From assembly GCA_020444905.1 (NCBI GenBank), contig JAGRHQ010000010.1, forward strand, positions 1-38,795: DNA of 38,795 nucleotides, read 5' to 3'. Below are positions 16,244 to 23,769 of this stretch, in pieces. The stretch is from Candidatus Competibacteraceae bacterium (GTDB taxonomy: Bacteria > Pseudomonadota > Gammaproteobacteria > Competibacterales > Competibacteraceae). A model generated the notes under the pieces. That model did no database searches. It was not told the DNA's origin and worked only from the letters and a program-made list of their open reading frames with translations. The stretch's first letter is position 1; every line of letters starts with the position of its first letter. A program made the position numbers and the translations under genes.

Positions 16244-18955
16244 TCAGGGCAATTCCCGAACCAGCCTGAATCCCAGGAAATAGTCCTGGAAATCGAACCG
16301 ACTCCGGTGCCGATCCGCTGAACGCACATTGCGCGGTTCGTCGCTCCAGGAACCACCGCGCACCACAATCTCTTGTTCCCCAAAAGGTTCCTGGCAGCGT
16401 TGAATCGGCGCTTTCGATTCCTTGTCATAGACTGAACAGGTCCATTCCAATACATTGCCCGCCATGTCGTACAAACCAAAATCATTACTCCGATAGCTGC
16501 CAACCGGCGCTGTATAGACTTGGCCGTCGTGACACTGCATCACTGTCCAGCCTACGAAAATCTTTTTACCATCCAGATCCGCCGCATTGGCAAAGGCGCA
16601 CCCTTCATCCGGATCATCGCCCCAATAGCGGCTGGTCGTCGTCCCGGCGCGCGCTGCGTACTCCCATTCCGCTTCAGTGGGCAAGCGATAGCGCTGGCCG
16701 GTTTCCGCGGACAGCCAATCCGCATAAGCCGTGGCGTCCGCCCAGCTCACATTGATGATGGGCCGCCGACCACGCCCCCATTCGTGATCATTCGGTAACG
16801 GCTTACCTTTTGCTGAAGTAAATCGTTCGTATTCGTAAAACATCACTTCATACTTGCCGATAGCAAATGGTTTGGCGATACGGACCGGGTGGGAAGGTTC
16901 GTCGTTGTAGCGGCCCGTTTCCGAAGAGGGCGATCCCATCTGAAATTGGCCCGCGGGAATCACGACCATCTCTGGCCCCTGCGAACCATCGCTCAGCCGG
17001 TCGCGCAGCACGGGATTAGCAGGGGCTAACCGGGCCAGCGCCGCTTCTGCTTCTGCGCGGTGCTGGCAATCTGCCGCACAACGCTCAAGGTAGGCCCAAT
17101 AAGCGTGGCGGGTATCGGCGCGCCGGGCGGCGGCAAAGGCCTCGGCATCGGTCTGCCTGATCCGCTCTGCGGCCTCGGCTTGTTTCAGCGCCTGCTTCAA
17201 CGCCGCCAATTCGGGCAGATCCGGAGATGCTGACTCTGCTTTTTTCAACCACTGACGGGCTTTGCCAGGATCGGATTTATTAAGACTCATCAGCGCTATT
17301 TTGGCCCAACTGCGCGCCAGCCGTTTTCGTCCCGCGGCGACTGCGGGATCATCAGGCGCCAGCTTCGCCAAGGCTTCCAAACGGGACAGAGCTTCATCGC
17401 TTCGCCCCTCGTGGCCTTCTTCCAGCGCCGAGACCAGTATCTGGAAGTCGGTCTTGAGCGCTTCCACCTTTTTCCGGGTTTCCAGATTTTGAATAGCGGC
17501 TCGCGCTTCCTTCCCATAGCCGCACAGCGGACAGCGCTGCAGATAAAGTCGATAAGCAGCAACGGTATCGACCCGTTGCGCGGCTTCGAAAGCGCGCAAG
17601 TCCGTCTCGCGTTCAGCTTCCTGTAATAACGCGCCTTCCTCGGCCGGTATCTCATCCCCCTGGGTTTCCGCAGAAGAAGCAATCTTGTCGGGTTCAACTT
17701 GCAGCGCCTCGGAAGTGGCGTCGATTCCAGGTTCGACGGGTTTCCGTAATCCATAAACCCCCAAACCGATTGCCAGGGCTAGCCCTGCCGCGAGTCCCCA
17801 TACCCATTTAGGCAATGGACCACGGCTTGATGGTGTCGCTATTGCCGGTCGCTGGACGGCATCCAGGTTTTGGATGAACTGGCCGGCGTCCATCGGGCAC
17901 AGCTCGCTGGGATAAGCCAATCCCCGTCGCAAAAGTTGCCAGGCATCATCGGTCAATCCAGGCGGCCGCGGCGCAGCGCCTGGCGACGCGCCCTGGGCTT
18001 CATGGATGCCTCGTCCCTGCAGCAAGTGGTAAATCAGTAACGCCAGCGCAAAAACATCACGGCGAAAGGCTGTTTCGGTGGCCACGGCTTCATTCCCTTC
18101 GCCAGCGGTTTCGCGTCCCGCCCCCCCAGTGCTGAACAAGACGCTACGCGGTTCGCGGATTTCCGTCGCCAGACCAAAGCCCAGCAGTTTGACCGCACCC
18201 TGATCGGTGACAAAGATCGTATCGGCATCAAGATGCTGGCAGGCGAATCGATGCTCATGGCGCGCGTAATCCAGAGCGGCAGCCACGGGGCGCAACCATT
18301 TAGCGATCATTTCCCAGGACAAGCCATGTTGTCCTTCCTGGTCGAGCCATTGCGCCAGGGTGCGGCCTTGGCGGGGATCAACATAGTCCATCTCGGCGAA
18401 TGGCCAGCCATCGGCGCCTTGGCGCCATCCGTATGTGCGGGCGATGGAGGGGTGGTCCAACTTGCTGGCCAATTCCACCCGCGCTCTGATCTTGGCGAGG
18501 TAGGAGCGCAGGCCGATCAAATCCGCTCGTGACGCCCGTTCATCGCGCTCTGCCTCGCGTGAGCCGGTCTCATAGCCAGTGGGCAGGAAGAGCTTGATGG
18601 CCCGGAATTCATCCGTTGCGCCATGACTCTCTGATGCTGGCGTAATAACGCGCGCCAACCAGACGCGTCGCTTACCGCTGAGATCATGCACGAGTCGCAT
18701 TGATCGCTCTGGGGGGCCAATGATCCTTCCGATCTCCAGGACTTCCGAAGCGACAGATCCGGGAGAAGGATGCTTTTCCTGCGCGGTTTCCTGGAGAGTG
18801 TTTACCTCCAAATCGCCGACTGACGATTGTGGATCCTGGTCATCCTCGTTCATGGTGCGCAAAGCTTCTTCCTGGAGGCGCGCCAACTCGGTCTCGTTCA
18901 ACCGACCGGCGGCATAAGCTTGCGCAAGTTCCTCAAGACGCATTTCGATATCCAT
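16244..18955 (-). CDS. Membrane pseudokinase with FGE-sulfatase-fold domain
   Basis: A 903-residue protein, first gene of the kinase operon. Residues about 85-362 have a kinase-like fold: the ATP-anchoring Lys121 survives in FRAIKLFLP, and the hinge region reads FAEMDYVDP. There is no glycine-rich loop, the catalytic loop reads ACQHLDADTIFV instead of HRDLKPANIL, and DFG is GFG (Gly259). I therefore call it a pseudokinase. A membrane segment lies at about 384-403. The middle has two copies of an Ala-rich motif with DT..AY..YL..C (about 455-491 and 605-642) separated by helical sequence. The FGE-type domain is at about 663-902 and lacks both catalytic Cys (VRGGSWSDEPRNV). Its TGA abuts the next gene. 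It may regulate the neighbouring active kinase. Confidence 0.88.
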   Translation of the reverse strand: MDIEMRLEELAQAYAAGRLNETELARLQEEALRTMNEDDQDPQSSVGDLEVNTLQETAQEKHPSPGSVASEVLEIGRIIGPPERSMRLVHDLSGKRRVWLARVITPASESHGATDEFRAIKLFLPTGYETGSREAERDERASRADLIGLRSYLAKIRARVELASKLDHPSIARTYGWRQGADGWPFAEMDYVDPRQGRTLAQWLDQEGQHGLSWEMIAKWLRPVAAALDYARHEHRFACQHLDADTIFVTDQGAVKLLGFGLATEIREPRSVLFSTGGAGRETAGEGNEAVATETAFRRDVFALALLIYHLLQGRGIHEAQGASPGAAPRPPGLTDDAWQLLRRGLAYPSELCPMDAGQFIQNLDAVQRPAIATPSSRGPLPKWVWGLAAGLALAIGLGVYGLRKPVEPGIDATSEALQVEPDKIASSAETQGDEIPAEEGALLQEAERETDLRAFEAAQRVDTVAAYRLYLQRCPLCGYGKEARAAIQNLETRKKVEALKTDFQILVSALEEGHEGRSDEALSRLEALAKLAPDDPAVAAGRKRLARSWAKIALMSLNKSDPGKARQWLKKAESASPDLPELAALKQALKQAEAAERIRQTDAEAFAAARRADTRHAYWAYLERCAADCQHRAEAEAALARLAPANPVLRDRLSDGSQGPEMVVIPAGQFQMGSPSSETGRYNDEPSHPVRIAKPFAIGKYEVMFYEYERFTSAKGKPLPNDHEWGRGRRPIINVSWADATAYADWLSAETGQRYRLPTEAEWEYAARAGTTTSRYWGDDPDEGCAFANAADLDGKKIFVGWTVMQCHDGQVYTAPVGSYRSNDFGLYDMAGNVLEWTCSVYDKESKAPIQRCQEPFGEQEIVVRGGSWSDEPRNVRSADRHRSRFDFQDYFLGFRLVRELP

Positions 18956-19015
18956 AAGCCATCCAATTGTCAGATGGTTCCAAAAGATTTATTTGGATTA
19001 ACAGCCGTAAGACGA

Positions 19016-19043
19016 ATTATGATCTAGTCTAGCAGAAGGACAA
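19016..19043 (-). promoter_or_regulatory. Sigma70-type promoter for the pseudokinase-kinase-PEGA operon
   Basis: On the minus strand, TTGTCC (4 of 6 to the -35 consensus, 19043-19038) and CATAAT (5 of 6 to the -10, 19021-19016) are separated by 16 bp. The -10 ends 61 bp before the operon's first ATG. It lies in the 195-bp divergent region shared with the PPM phosphatase gene. Confidence 0.55.
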
Positions 19044-19150
19044 AACGCGGGGGCGCCTATTCATCAGCAAGCTAACAGCGCTGAAAGGTTCGAACCGCGC
19101 CGACTTTTGAGGCTTGACGCCTGTTACTTTCGACCATGATCTGACCACCG

Positions 19151-20158
19151 ATGCACACTGACCACCATCCATCTCTCACTCACGCGGGATCGACATCCCC
19201 TGCAACATCCCGTTGTCGTGGTCCCCGGCTGGAAATCGCCTTGCGCTCGATATGCTCGCCGACAGGGCAGGGACGTCACGAAAATCAGGATAACTTTTTA
19301 CTCATCAATAGCCGGGGACGCGCCCGGTTTCTCTGGAACGAAAAGGATGCCCAATTGCAACTGCCTGACTGGCCCCATGGACATCGGCGAATCGCGGTGC
19401 TCGATGGAATGGGGGGTCATAGCCACGGACGGGAAGCCGCTGAAAAAACCGTTGAGGGCTTGCTAGAATTATCTGCAGTTACCGACCTGGCGCAACTATC
19501 CAATGAATTAAATATTCTGCACCGGCGACTTTACCAGGAATTTCGGACCGCCGGGTTAGAAACTGGTTGCACACTCATTCTTCTGGAAATCCCGCCCCGT
19601 TCCCCGGCAATGTTGTTCCATGTGGGCGATTCGCGCATGTACGCCATCGACTCGCGCAATGTTCAGTGTCTGACAGTGGATCATGTGCCGGCCACGCATC
19701 TAGCCATATTGGGCCTGTTGGACGGCGCTCAATGGTTGCAACAGGTGCATGTCCAAACCAGTTCGCAAATCAGTCAGGCTTTTGTTTTAGGCAGCACCCT
19801 GGGTGCGACGAATTTTTATGCTGAGGCCATTGAAGAGGAACTCTATGAGCTGCACGAGGGCAATCTGCCGCTATTTCTGCACGGGTTGAACGATCGTCGT
19901 CTCTTGAGCCTGGAATCCGATCGGGTTTACCTGATCGCCAGCGATGGCCTCTGGCACTTGCGATATCCACAAGTATTTATCCAGCGCTGGCCGGTATTGC
20001 TGGCGCAACCGCATCGTCCTCTTGAGGAACTTCTTAATGAGTTGCTGGACGAATTGGCGGCGGCGATTCGGCAACAACAGCACCAACCGGATGATAACTG
20101 CACGGTGATTCTCTTACGCAAATCCAGCGAGGCCGGGGCTTCCCCTGATGAATCCTGA
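19151..20158 (+). CDS. PPM/PP2C-family protein phosphatase
   Basis: A 335-residue metal-dependent Ser/Thr phosphatase. Motifs in order are GRHENQDN (41-48, metal Asp47), VLDGMGGHSHG (Asp85), GCTLILL, FHVGDSRMY (Asp160), LIASDGLW (Asp265) and DDNCTVILL (Asp314/315). All metal-coordinating Asp residues are kept, so it should be active. No signal peptide or membrane segment is seen, so it is cytoplasmic. It is divergent from the kinase operon and is the obvious phosphatase partner of that kinase. Insertions at about 60-75 and 195-245 make it somewhat longer than a minimal PPM domain. The start has only a weak ribosome site. Confidence 0.92.
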   Translation: MHTDHHPSLTHAGSTSPATSRCRGPRLEIALRSICSPTGQGRHENQDNFLLINSRGRARFLWNEKDAQLQLPDWPHGHRRIAVLDGMGGHSHGREAAEKTVEGLLELSAVTDLAQLSNELNILHRRLYQEFRTAGLETGCTLILLEIPPRSPAMLFHVGDSRMYAIDSRNVQCLTVDHVPATHLAILGLLDGAQWLQQVHVQTSSQISQAFVLGSTLGATNFYAEAIEEELYELHEGNLPLFLHGLNDRRLLSLESDRVYLIASDGLWHLRYPQVFIQRWPVLLAQPHRPLEELLNELLDELAAAIRQQQHQPDDNCTVILLRKSSEAGASPDES

Positions 20159-20184
20159 CCCCGATTTTAATGGAGGTCTCCCTG

Positions 20185-20613
20185 TTGAAAATTCGACATA
20201 TTCTTCTCGCATTGGTGGCCATACTGGCGATTGCGTTCATGCAACCACTGGTTTTCTTTGTGGGTGGATTGACTCTGTTATGCGGTGTCGGCGCGCTCAT
20301 CTTCCGGGATTTGTCGCCTGCGGGTCAGGATGCCGTAGAGCGCCGCGTTCTGGGTTGGCTGCGTCGGGCGCGTTCCAACCCAACGCAGGATATTGAGCTT
20401 TCGTCCGTTCGCCGCCGGTCTTCATCCCCGGACATGTCCGCCGCTGGACCGAGTCCCCCAAAATCTGAACGGATCCGTCGCGCTCGCGCCAGAACCCCTA
20501 TACTTCAAAATGATCTTGTTCCGGACATCACCGAATCGCTGACTCACGATAAAACAACGCCCAGCGCCAATCGTTATGCAAAACCCCGCCAGCAACCTGA
20601 TGAGGCGGTTTAA
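20185..20613 (+). CDS. Small membrane protein downstream of the phosphatase
   Basis: An unrecognised protein of about 142 residues. I favour the TTG at 20185 because GGAGGT at 20172-20177 lies 7 nt upstream; the in-frame ATG at 20170 overlaps that ribosome site and would leave it unused. The N-terminus is strongly hydrophobic: two close membrane segments (about residues 5-24 and 25-41) around Q20-P21. After an LSPAGQDAVERRVLGWLRRA helix, the C-terminal 85 residues are Ser/Arg/Pro-rich and look disordered. It starts 26 nt after the phosphatase stop and is probably cotranscribed. It might be a membrane anchor or phosphorylation target, but that is a guess. Confidence 0.65.
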   Translation: MKIRHILLALVAILAIAFMQPLVFFVGGLTLLCGVGALIFRDLSPAGQDAVERRVLGWLRRARSNPTQDIELSSVRRRSSSPDMSAAGPSPPKSERIRRARARTPILQNDLVPDITESLTHDKTTPSANRYAKPRQQPDEAV

Positions 20614-20645
20614 CGCCAGATAGCCAGCGGCGGGGGATTTTCATC

Positions 20646-20661
20646 CAGGGTCGACGCCCTG
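20646..20661. terminator. Weak hairpin between convergent genes
   Basis: CAGGG and CCCTG pair around TCGACG in the short gap before the DUF465 stop. The stem is only 5 bp and no T-tract follows, so this is a low-confidence candidate. Confidence 0.2.
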
Positions 20662-20664
20662 CCT

Positions 20665-20925
20665 TCAAACCAGCGCCTCGGCGCGCGCTTTGGCTCGCAG
20701 GACCGCATAAATTTCATCCTTGAGATGCAAGCGCTTCTTTTTCAGGGTTTCCGTGTAAAAATCAGAAGGCGTCTCGATCTGTAATTCAATTCGCTCCACT
20801 TCGTCGTTGACGGTATGATATTCGTCGTATAATTCGGTGAAATGGGGATCAGCGGCTTTCAGTTCAGCAATACGGTTCTGGTATTCGGGAAACTCATGGA
20901 ATAGATCGTGACTCTCTCCAAGCAT
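20665..20925 (-). CDS. DUF465 (YdcH-type) small coiled-coil protein
   Basis: An 86-residue helical protein that matches the DUF465 family in length and pattern: a short N-terminal FHEFPEYQNRIAELKAADPHF, then a charged helix ending with ETLKKKRLHLKDEIYAVLRA. The frame extends to a TTG at 20949 and an ATG at 20934, but AGGAGG is adjacent to the latter and 9 nt before the ATG at 20925, so I choose 20925. The family is widespread and of unknown function. It is convergent with the small membrane protein gene and divergent from the GTPase gene. Confidence 0.85.
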   Translation of the reverse strand: MLGESHDLFHEFPEYQNRIAELKAADPHFTELYDEYHTVNDEVERIELQIETPSDFYTETLKKKRLHLKDEIYAVLRAKARAEALV

Positions 20926-21130
20926 GGGGGACATCCTCCTATTACGCAATTGTTAAATTTTTTTACCTTAGCAAAGGCAAAGCCTGCCATTTTGGTATAC
21001 AAGTCCCTGCGTATTATTTCAATGCTATTTCAGTGTGGGCGTCAAATCAAACCCGCCCAGTTCGTTGTCAATCCTCAAGGAAAAGAGGCCAAGCGCTGCA
21101 ACGCCGCGCCTCCCCTTGATGATTCGTGGC

Positions 21131-22381
21131 ATGGATCACACCCATTGTGGGATGGCCCGCATGGCGTTGTCTGATGCAAAGCCTAAACATTGGCCCGATG
21201 GCTGGAGCCGTCTGCGCGAGGCGTTGCTCAATCCGCGCGTCGACCCGGAAAAGCTTGAAGAGGCCCTGCGCGAAGCGCGGGTGAGGCAACCACTGCCCGT
21301 CGTATGGCTGATCGGCAAAACGCAAGCCGGCAAGACCTCGATTATCCGTGCGCTCACCGGTAGCGCCGCCGCCGGGATTGGCAACGGCTTCCAACCCTGT
21401 ACCCGCACCGCCCGGTTTTATGACTTCCCCACTGAAGCCCCGGTTGTGCGCTTTCTCGATACCCGTGGTCTGGGCGAAGTCGCCTATGACCCGGCTGAGG
21501 ACATTCACTATTGTGAGTCGCAAGCGCATCTGGCGCTGGGAGTCATGAAAGTCGCCGATCTTCAGCAGGACGCGGTATTCGAGGCGCTGCGCCAAGTCCG
21601 CAAGCGCCATCCGGAATGGCCGGTGCTGATCGCTCAGACCGGTTTGCACGAAGTCTATCCGCCGGGCGCCAACCACATTTTGCCTTATCCCTATGATCAG
21701 CAACCGTGGTCGTTGCAAATTTCACATGATCTGCGCCGTGCCTTGCAGGTGCAAAGGGATCGTCTGGGAAATTTGCCGGGTTCGGCGCCGGTACGTTGGG
21801 CAGCAATCGATCTGACCTTGCCAGAGGATGGTTGGGAGCCAGTGAATTATGGGTTGGAAGCGCTCTGGACCGCGATGGGCGAAGTCTCGGCATGGGGCTT
21901 GCAAGCGCGGTTGCAAAGCGATCCCGGGGTGCGTAACGCCTACGCCCGCGCCGCGCATCCACAGATTGTCGGTTATGCGCTGGCCGCCGCCGGTATCGGC
22001 GCATTGCCGATCATCGACCTGGTTGGGGCGCCGGCGATACAGGCCAAACTGCTGCATGGCCTGGCAACCTTGTATGGACAGAATTGGGATCGTCGAACCG
22101 TTTCCGAATTTATTGGATTGTTGGGTGTGGGTGTGGGGGCCAGTTATGTCGTCCGGTCGCTCGGTCGTGAAGTGATTAAACTCATCCCAGGTTGGGGGCA
22201 GACGGCCGGAGCACTGTGGGGGGCAACCGCCAATGGGGCGACTACCTATGCCTTGGGTCAGGCGGCCAGCGCCTATTTTTTCAGGCGGCAGCGCGGTGAT
22301 CCTGTGGATGCCGAGGCCATCCGCCGCGTTTACGCCGAGGCGCTGACAAGCAGCAGGAATGTCCTGAAGTTTTTTCCGTGA
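21131..22381 (+). CDS. DUF697-type GTPase (Era-like superfamily)
   Basis: About 416 residues from the ATG at 21131. Other in-frame starts are a GTG at 21035 and ATGs at 21152 and 21161; none has a strong ribosome site. The GTPase domain has a clear P-loop (IGKTQAGKTS, 61-70), a switch II DTRGLGE (110-116) and, in place of the usual NKxD, an IAQTGLHE segment. The C-terminal third is hydrophobic (VGYALAAAGIGALPIIDLVG, then two more Gly/Ala-rich stretches), typical of DUF697, and may associate with the inner membrane. Function is unknown. It converges with the first hemerythrin gene, with only 18 bp between stops. Confidence 0.8.
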   Translation: MDHTHCGMARMALSDAKPKHWPDGWSRLREALLNPRVDPEKLEEALREARVRQPLPVVWLIGKTQAGKTSIIRALTGSAAAGIGNGFQPCTRTARFYDFPTEAPVVRFLDTRGLGEVAYDPAEDIHYCESQAHLALGVMKVADLQQDAVFEALRQVRKRHPEWPVLIAQTGLHEVYPPGANHILPYPYDQQPWSLQISHDLRRALQVQRDRLGNLPGSAPVRWAAIDLTLPEDGWEPVNYGLEALWTAMGEVSAWGLQARLQSDPGVRNAYARAAHPQIVGYALAAAGIGALPIIDLVGAPAIQAKLLHGLATLYGQNWDRRTVSEFIGLLGVGVGASYVVRSLGREVIKLIPGWGQTAGALWGATANGATTYALGQAASAYFFRRQRGDPVDAEAIRRVYAEALTSSRNVLKFFP

Positions 22382-22399
22382 TGGCGGTTACCTGTGGAT

Positions 22400-22867
22400 T
22401 CATTTCCGTCCAAACGAGCGCCATAGTTTTTGCGTCCATGATTTCTTGGATAATTCAGGCTTAATCCCCTGCTCCAGGAAATAGGGGCTGTACCGCCTAT
22501 CCGATTCCATAATGTGCCTGGTCAGCCAAACCTTGAGAAAATGCGCCAATTCGAAGCTGATCGAGTTTTTACCCTCTTGAAGTTTGGCGCGAAATCCGTT
22601 CAACTGCTCGATCAGCCGGTCATGCTCGTCCTTATGGCGTTCATATTCGGGATAGTGCAAAATCCGCATCAAACTCTCTTCAACCGCAAAATGAATCCGG
22701 GTGTATTCGCCAAGCTGTTCGACAATTTCGTTAGTGACCTCTACGCCGTGTCGCTGCTGAATCGCCTCATGAACCTGGTTGAGCAGGTCTACCAGCACCT
22801 TATGTTGAGCATCGATTTCTTCGATGCCTATGCTGAGCGCATTCGACCACTCGATAAATTTAACCAT
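22400..22867 (-). CDS. Bacteriohemerythrin 1
   Basis: A 155-residue oxygen-binding diiron protein. Ligands are present in order: His in DAQHKVLVD, His and Glu in IHFAVEESLM, two His in RHKDEHDRL, and His and Asp in RHIMESD. I start at the ATG at 22867 (MVKFIEWSNAL) with GAGGT 9 nt upstream; the frame is open to 22888. The final ~22 residues (GIKPELSKKSWTQKLWRSFG) extend past the four-helix domain as a basic, Trp-rich tail. It is a near twin of the gene at 23115-23582, lying on the same strand 247 bp downstream of it. Confidence 0.93.
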   Translation of the reverse strand: MVKFIEWSNALSIGIEEIDAQHKVLVDLLNQVHEAIQQRHGVEVTNEIVEQLGEYTRIHFAVEESLMRILHYPEYERHKDEHDRLIEQLNGFRAKLQEGKNSISFELAHFLKVWLTRHIMESDRRYSPYFLEQGIKPELSKKSWTQKLWRSFGRK

Positions 22868-23114
22868 TACCAAAATACCTCGCTGCATTTATACAGATCG
22901 AACCAGAAGCTGAAAAGTCATCGAAGTTATCAGAAACTTTGAAGGGATTAAGTGTCTTAAAGCGCAATCCAAGCGCTTGATCCTCACTTTTTTGCTCCAG
23001 GCGTGATGGGTTTCCCGGAAACAGAAAACCTGGACGTTGCTGGGTAATGGTCTGATGGCTGCTCGGTTTTTTGACCAACGGCTCAAGGGCGGCTCGATAA
23101 CGGCGGTTCGGTGC

Positions 23115-23582
23115 TTAACCTCCGCTCAGTGAACGCCAGAACCGCTTTGCCCATGAGCCTTTCGACAATTCTGGCCGGATGCCTTGCGCCAGAAAATGAG
23201 CGGTGTAACGCTTATCCCCTTCCATGATGTGCTCGGCCAGCCAATTCTTGAGAAAATGAGTCAGCTCAATACCAACGGCGCCCTTGCCTTTCTCCCATTT
23301 GGCATGCACATCCGCCAATTGGGCAATCAGCTTATCATGCTCTTCCTTATGTCGTTCATAATCCGGATAGTGCAGGATGCGCATCAGGCTTTCCTCAACG
23401 GCAAAGTGAACGCGCGTATACTCGCCAAGCCGATCAATAATGCCCTTGGTCGTTTGCACCGTTCGTCCCTGCTGTATTGCCTCATGGATCTCGTTCAATA
23501 AATCCACAAGCACCTTGTGTTGAGCATCGATCTCTTCGATGCCGACACTCAGCTCATCAGACCACTCAACAAATTTGCTCAT
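23115..23582 (-). CDS. Bacteriohemerythrin 2
   Basis: A 155-residue paralogue of the preceding gene, identical in length when started at MSKFVEWSDEL (ATG at 23582). The open frame reaches 23654 but the upstream part (QDDPRISRIRSYKHQW) has no counterpart in the family. All seven iron ligands are present (DAQHK, VHFAVEESLM, RHKEEHDKL, EHIMEGD), along with the same kind of basic tail (GIRPELSKGSWAKRFWRSL). No clear ribosome site is seen. The protein probably binds or carries oxygen, or senses it at low tension. The pair is a recent local duplication. Confidence 0.92.
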   Translation of the reverse strand: MSKFVEWSDELSVGIEEIDAQHKVLVDLLNEIHEAIQQGRTVQTTKGIIDRLGEYTRVHFAVEESLMRILHYPDYERHKEEHDKLIAQLADVHAKWEKGKGAVGIELTHFLKNWLAEHIMEGDKRYTAHFLAQGIRPELSKGSWAKRFWRSLSGG

Positions 23583-23694
23583 TTGAGTAAACCACTGGTG
23601 TTTGTATGATCGAATCCGGGATATCCGAGGATCATCCTGCCCATTAAATTGCAAGTATTATACGCCACCCGGCACTGCTTAGCAGGATTATGGT

Positions 23695-23720
23695 CTGATG
23701 CCAGCGTGATCGCGCATCAG
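23695..23720. promoter_or_regulatory. Inverted repeat upstream of the RND operon
   Basis: CTGATGC at 23695-23701 and GCATCAG at 23714-23720 are perfect 7-bp inverted copies around a 12-nt spacer. The site is 50 bp before the adaptor ATG. Its place and symmetry fit an operator for a dimeric repressor, but no regulator gene is adjacent. Confidence 0.3.
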
Positions 23721-23769
23721 TGATCGCTTACCATTGCGGAATAAAAACCCGCGCCACACTGAGTTTTCC

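Noticed and set aside
19087-19096. GGTTCGAACC resembling a tRNA T-arm
   Set aside because: No acceptor stem, anticodon arm or D-arm can be placed around it; it is just a short palindrome in the divergent promoter region.
11993-20613. Type VI secretion regulatory locus (kinase, phosphatase, FHA)
   Set aside because: No FHA-domain gene and no tss structural gene is present in the window; a kinase-phosphatase pair alone is not enough.
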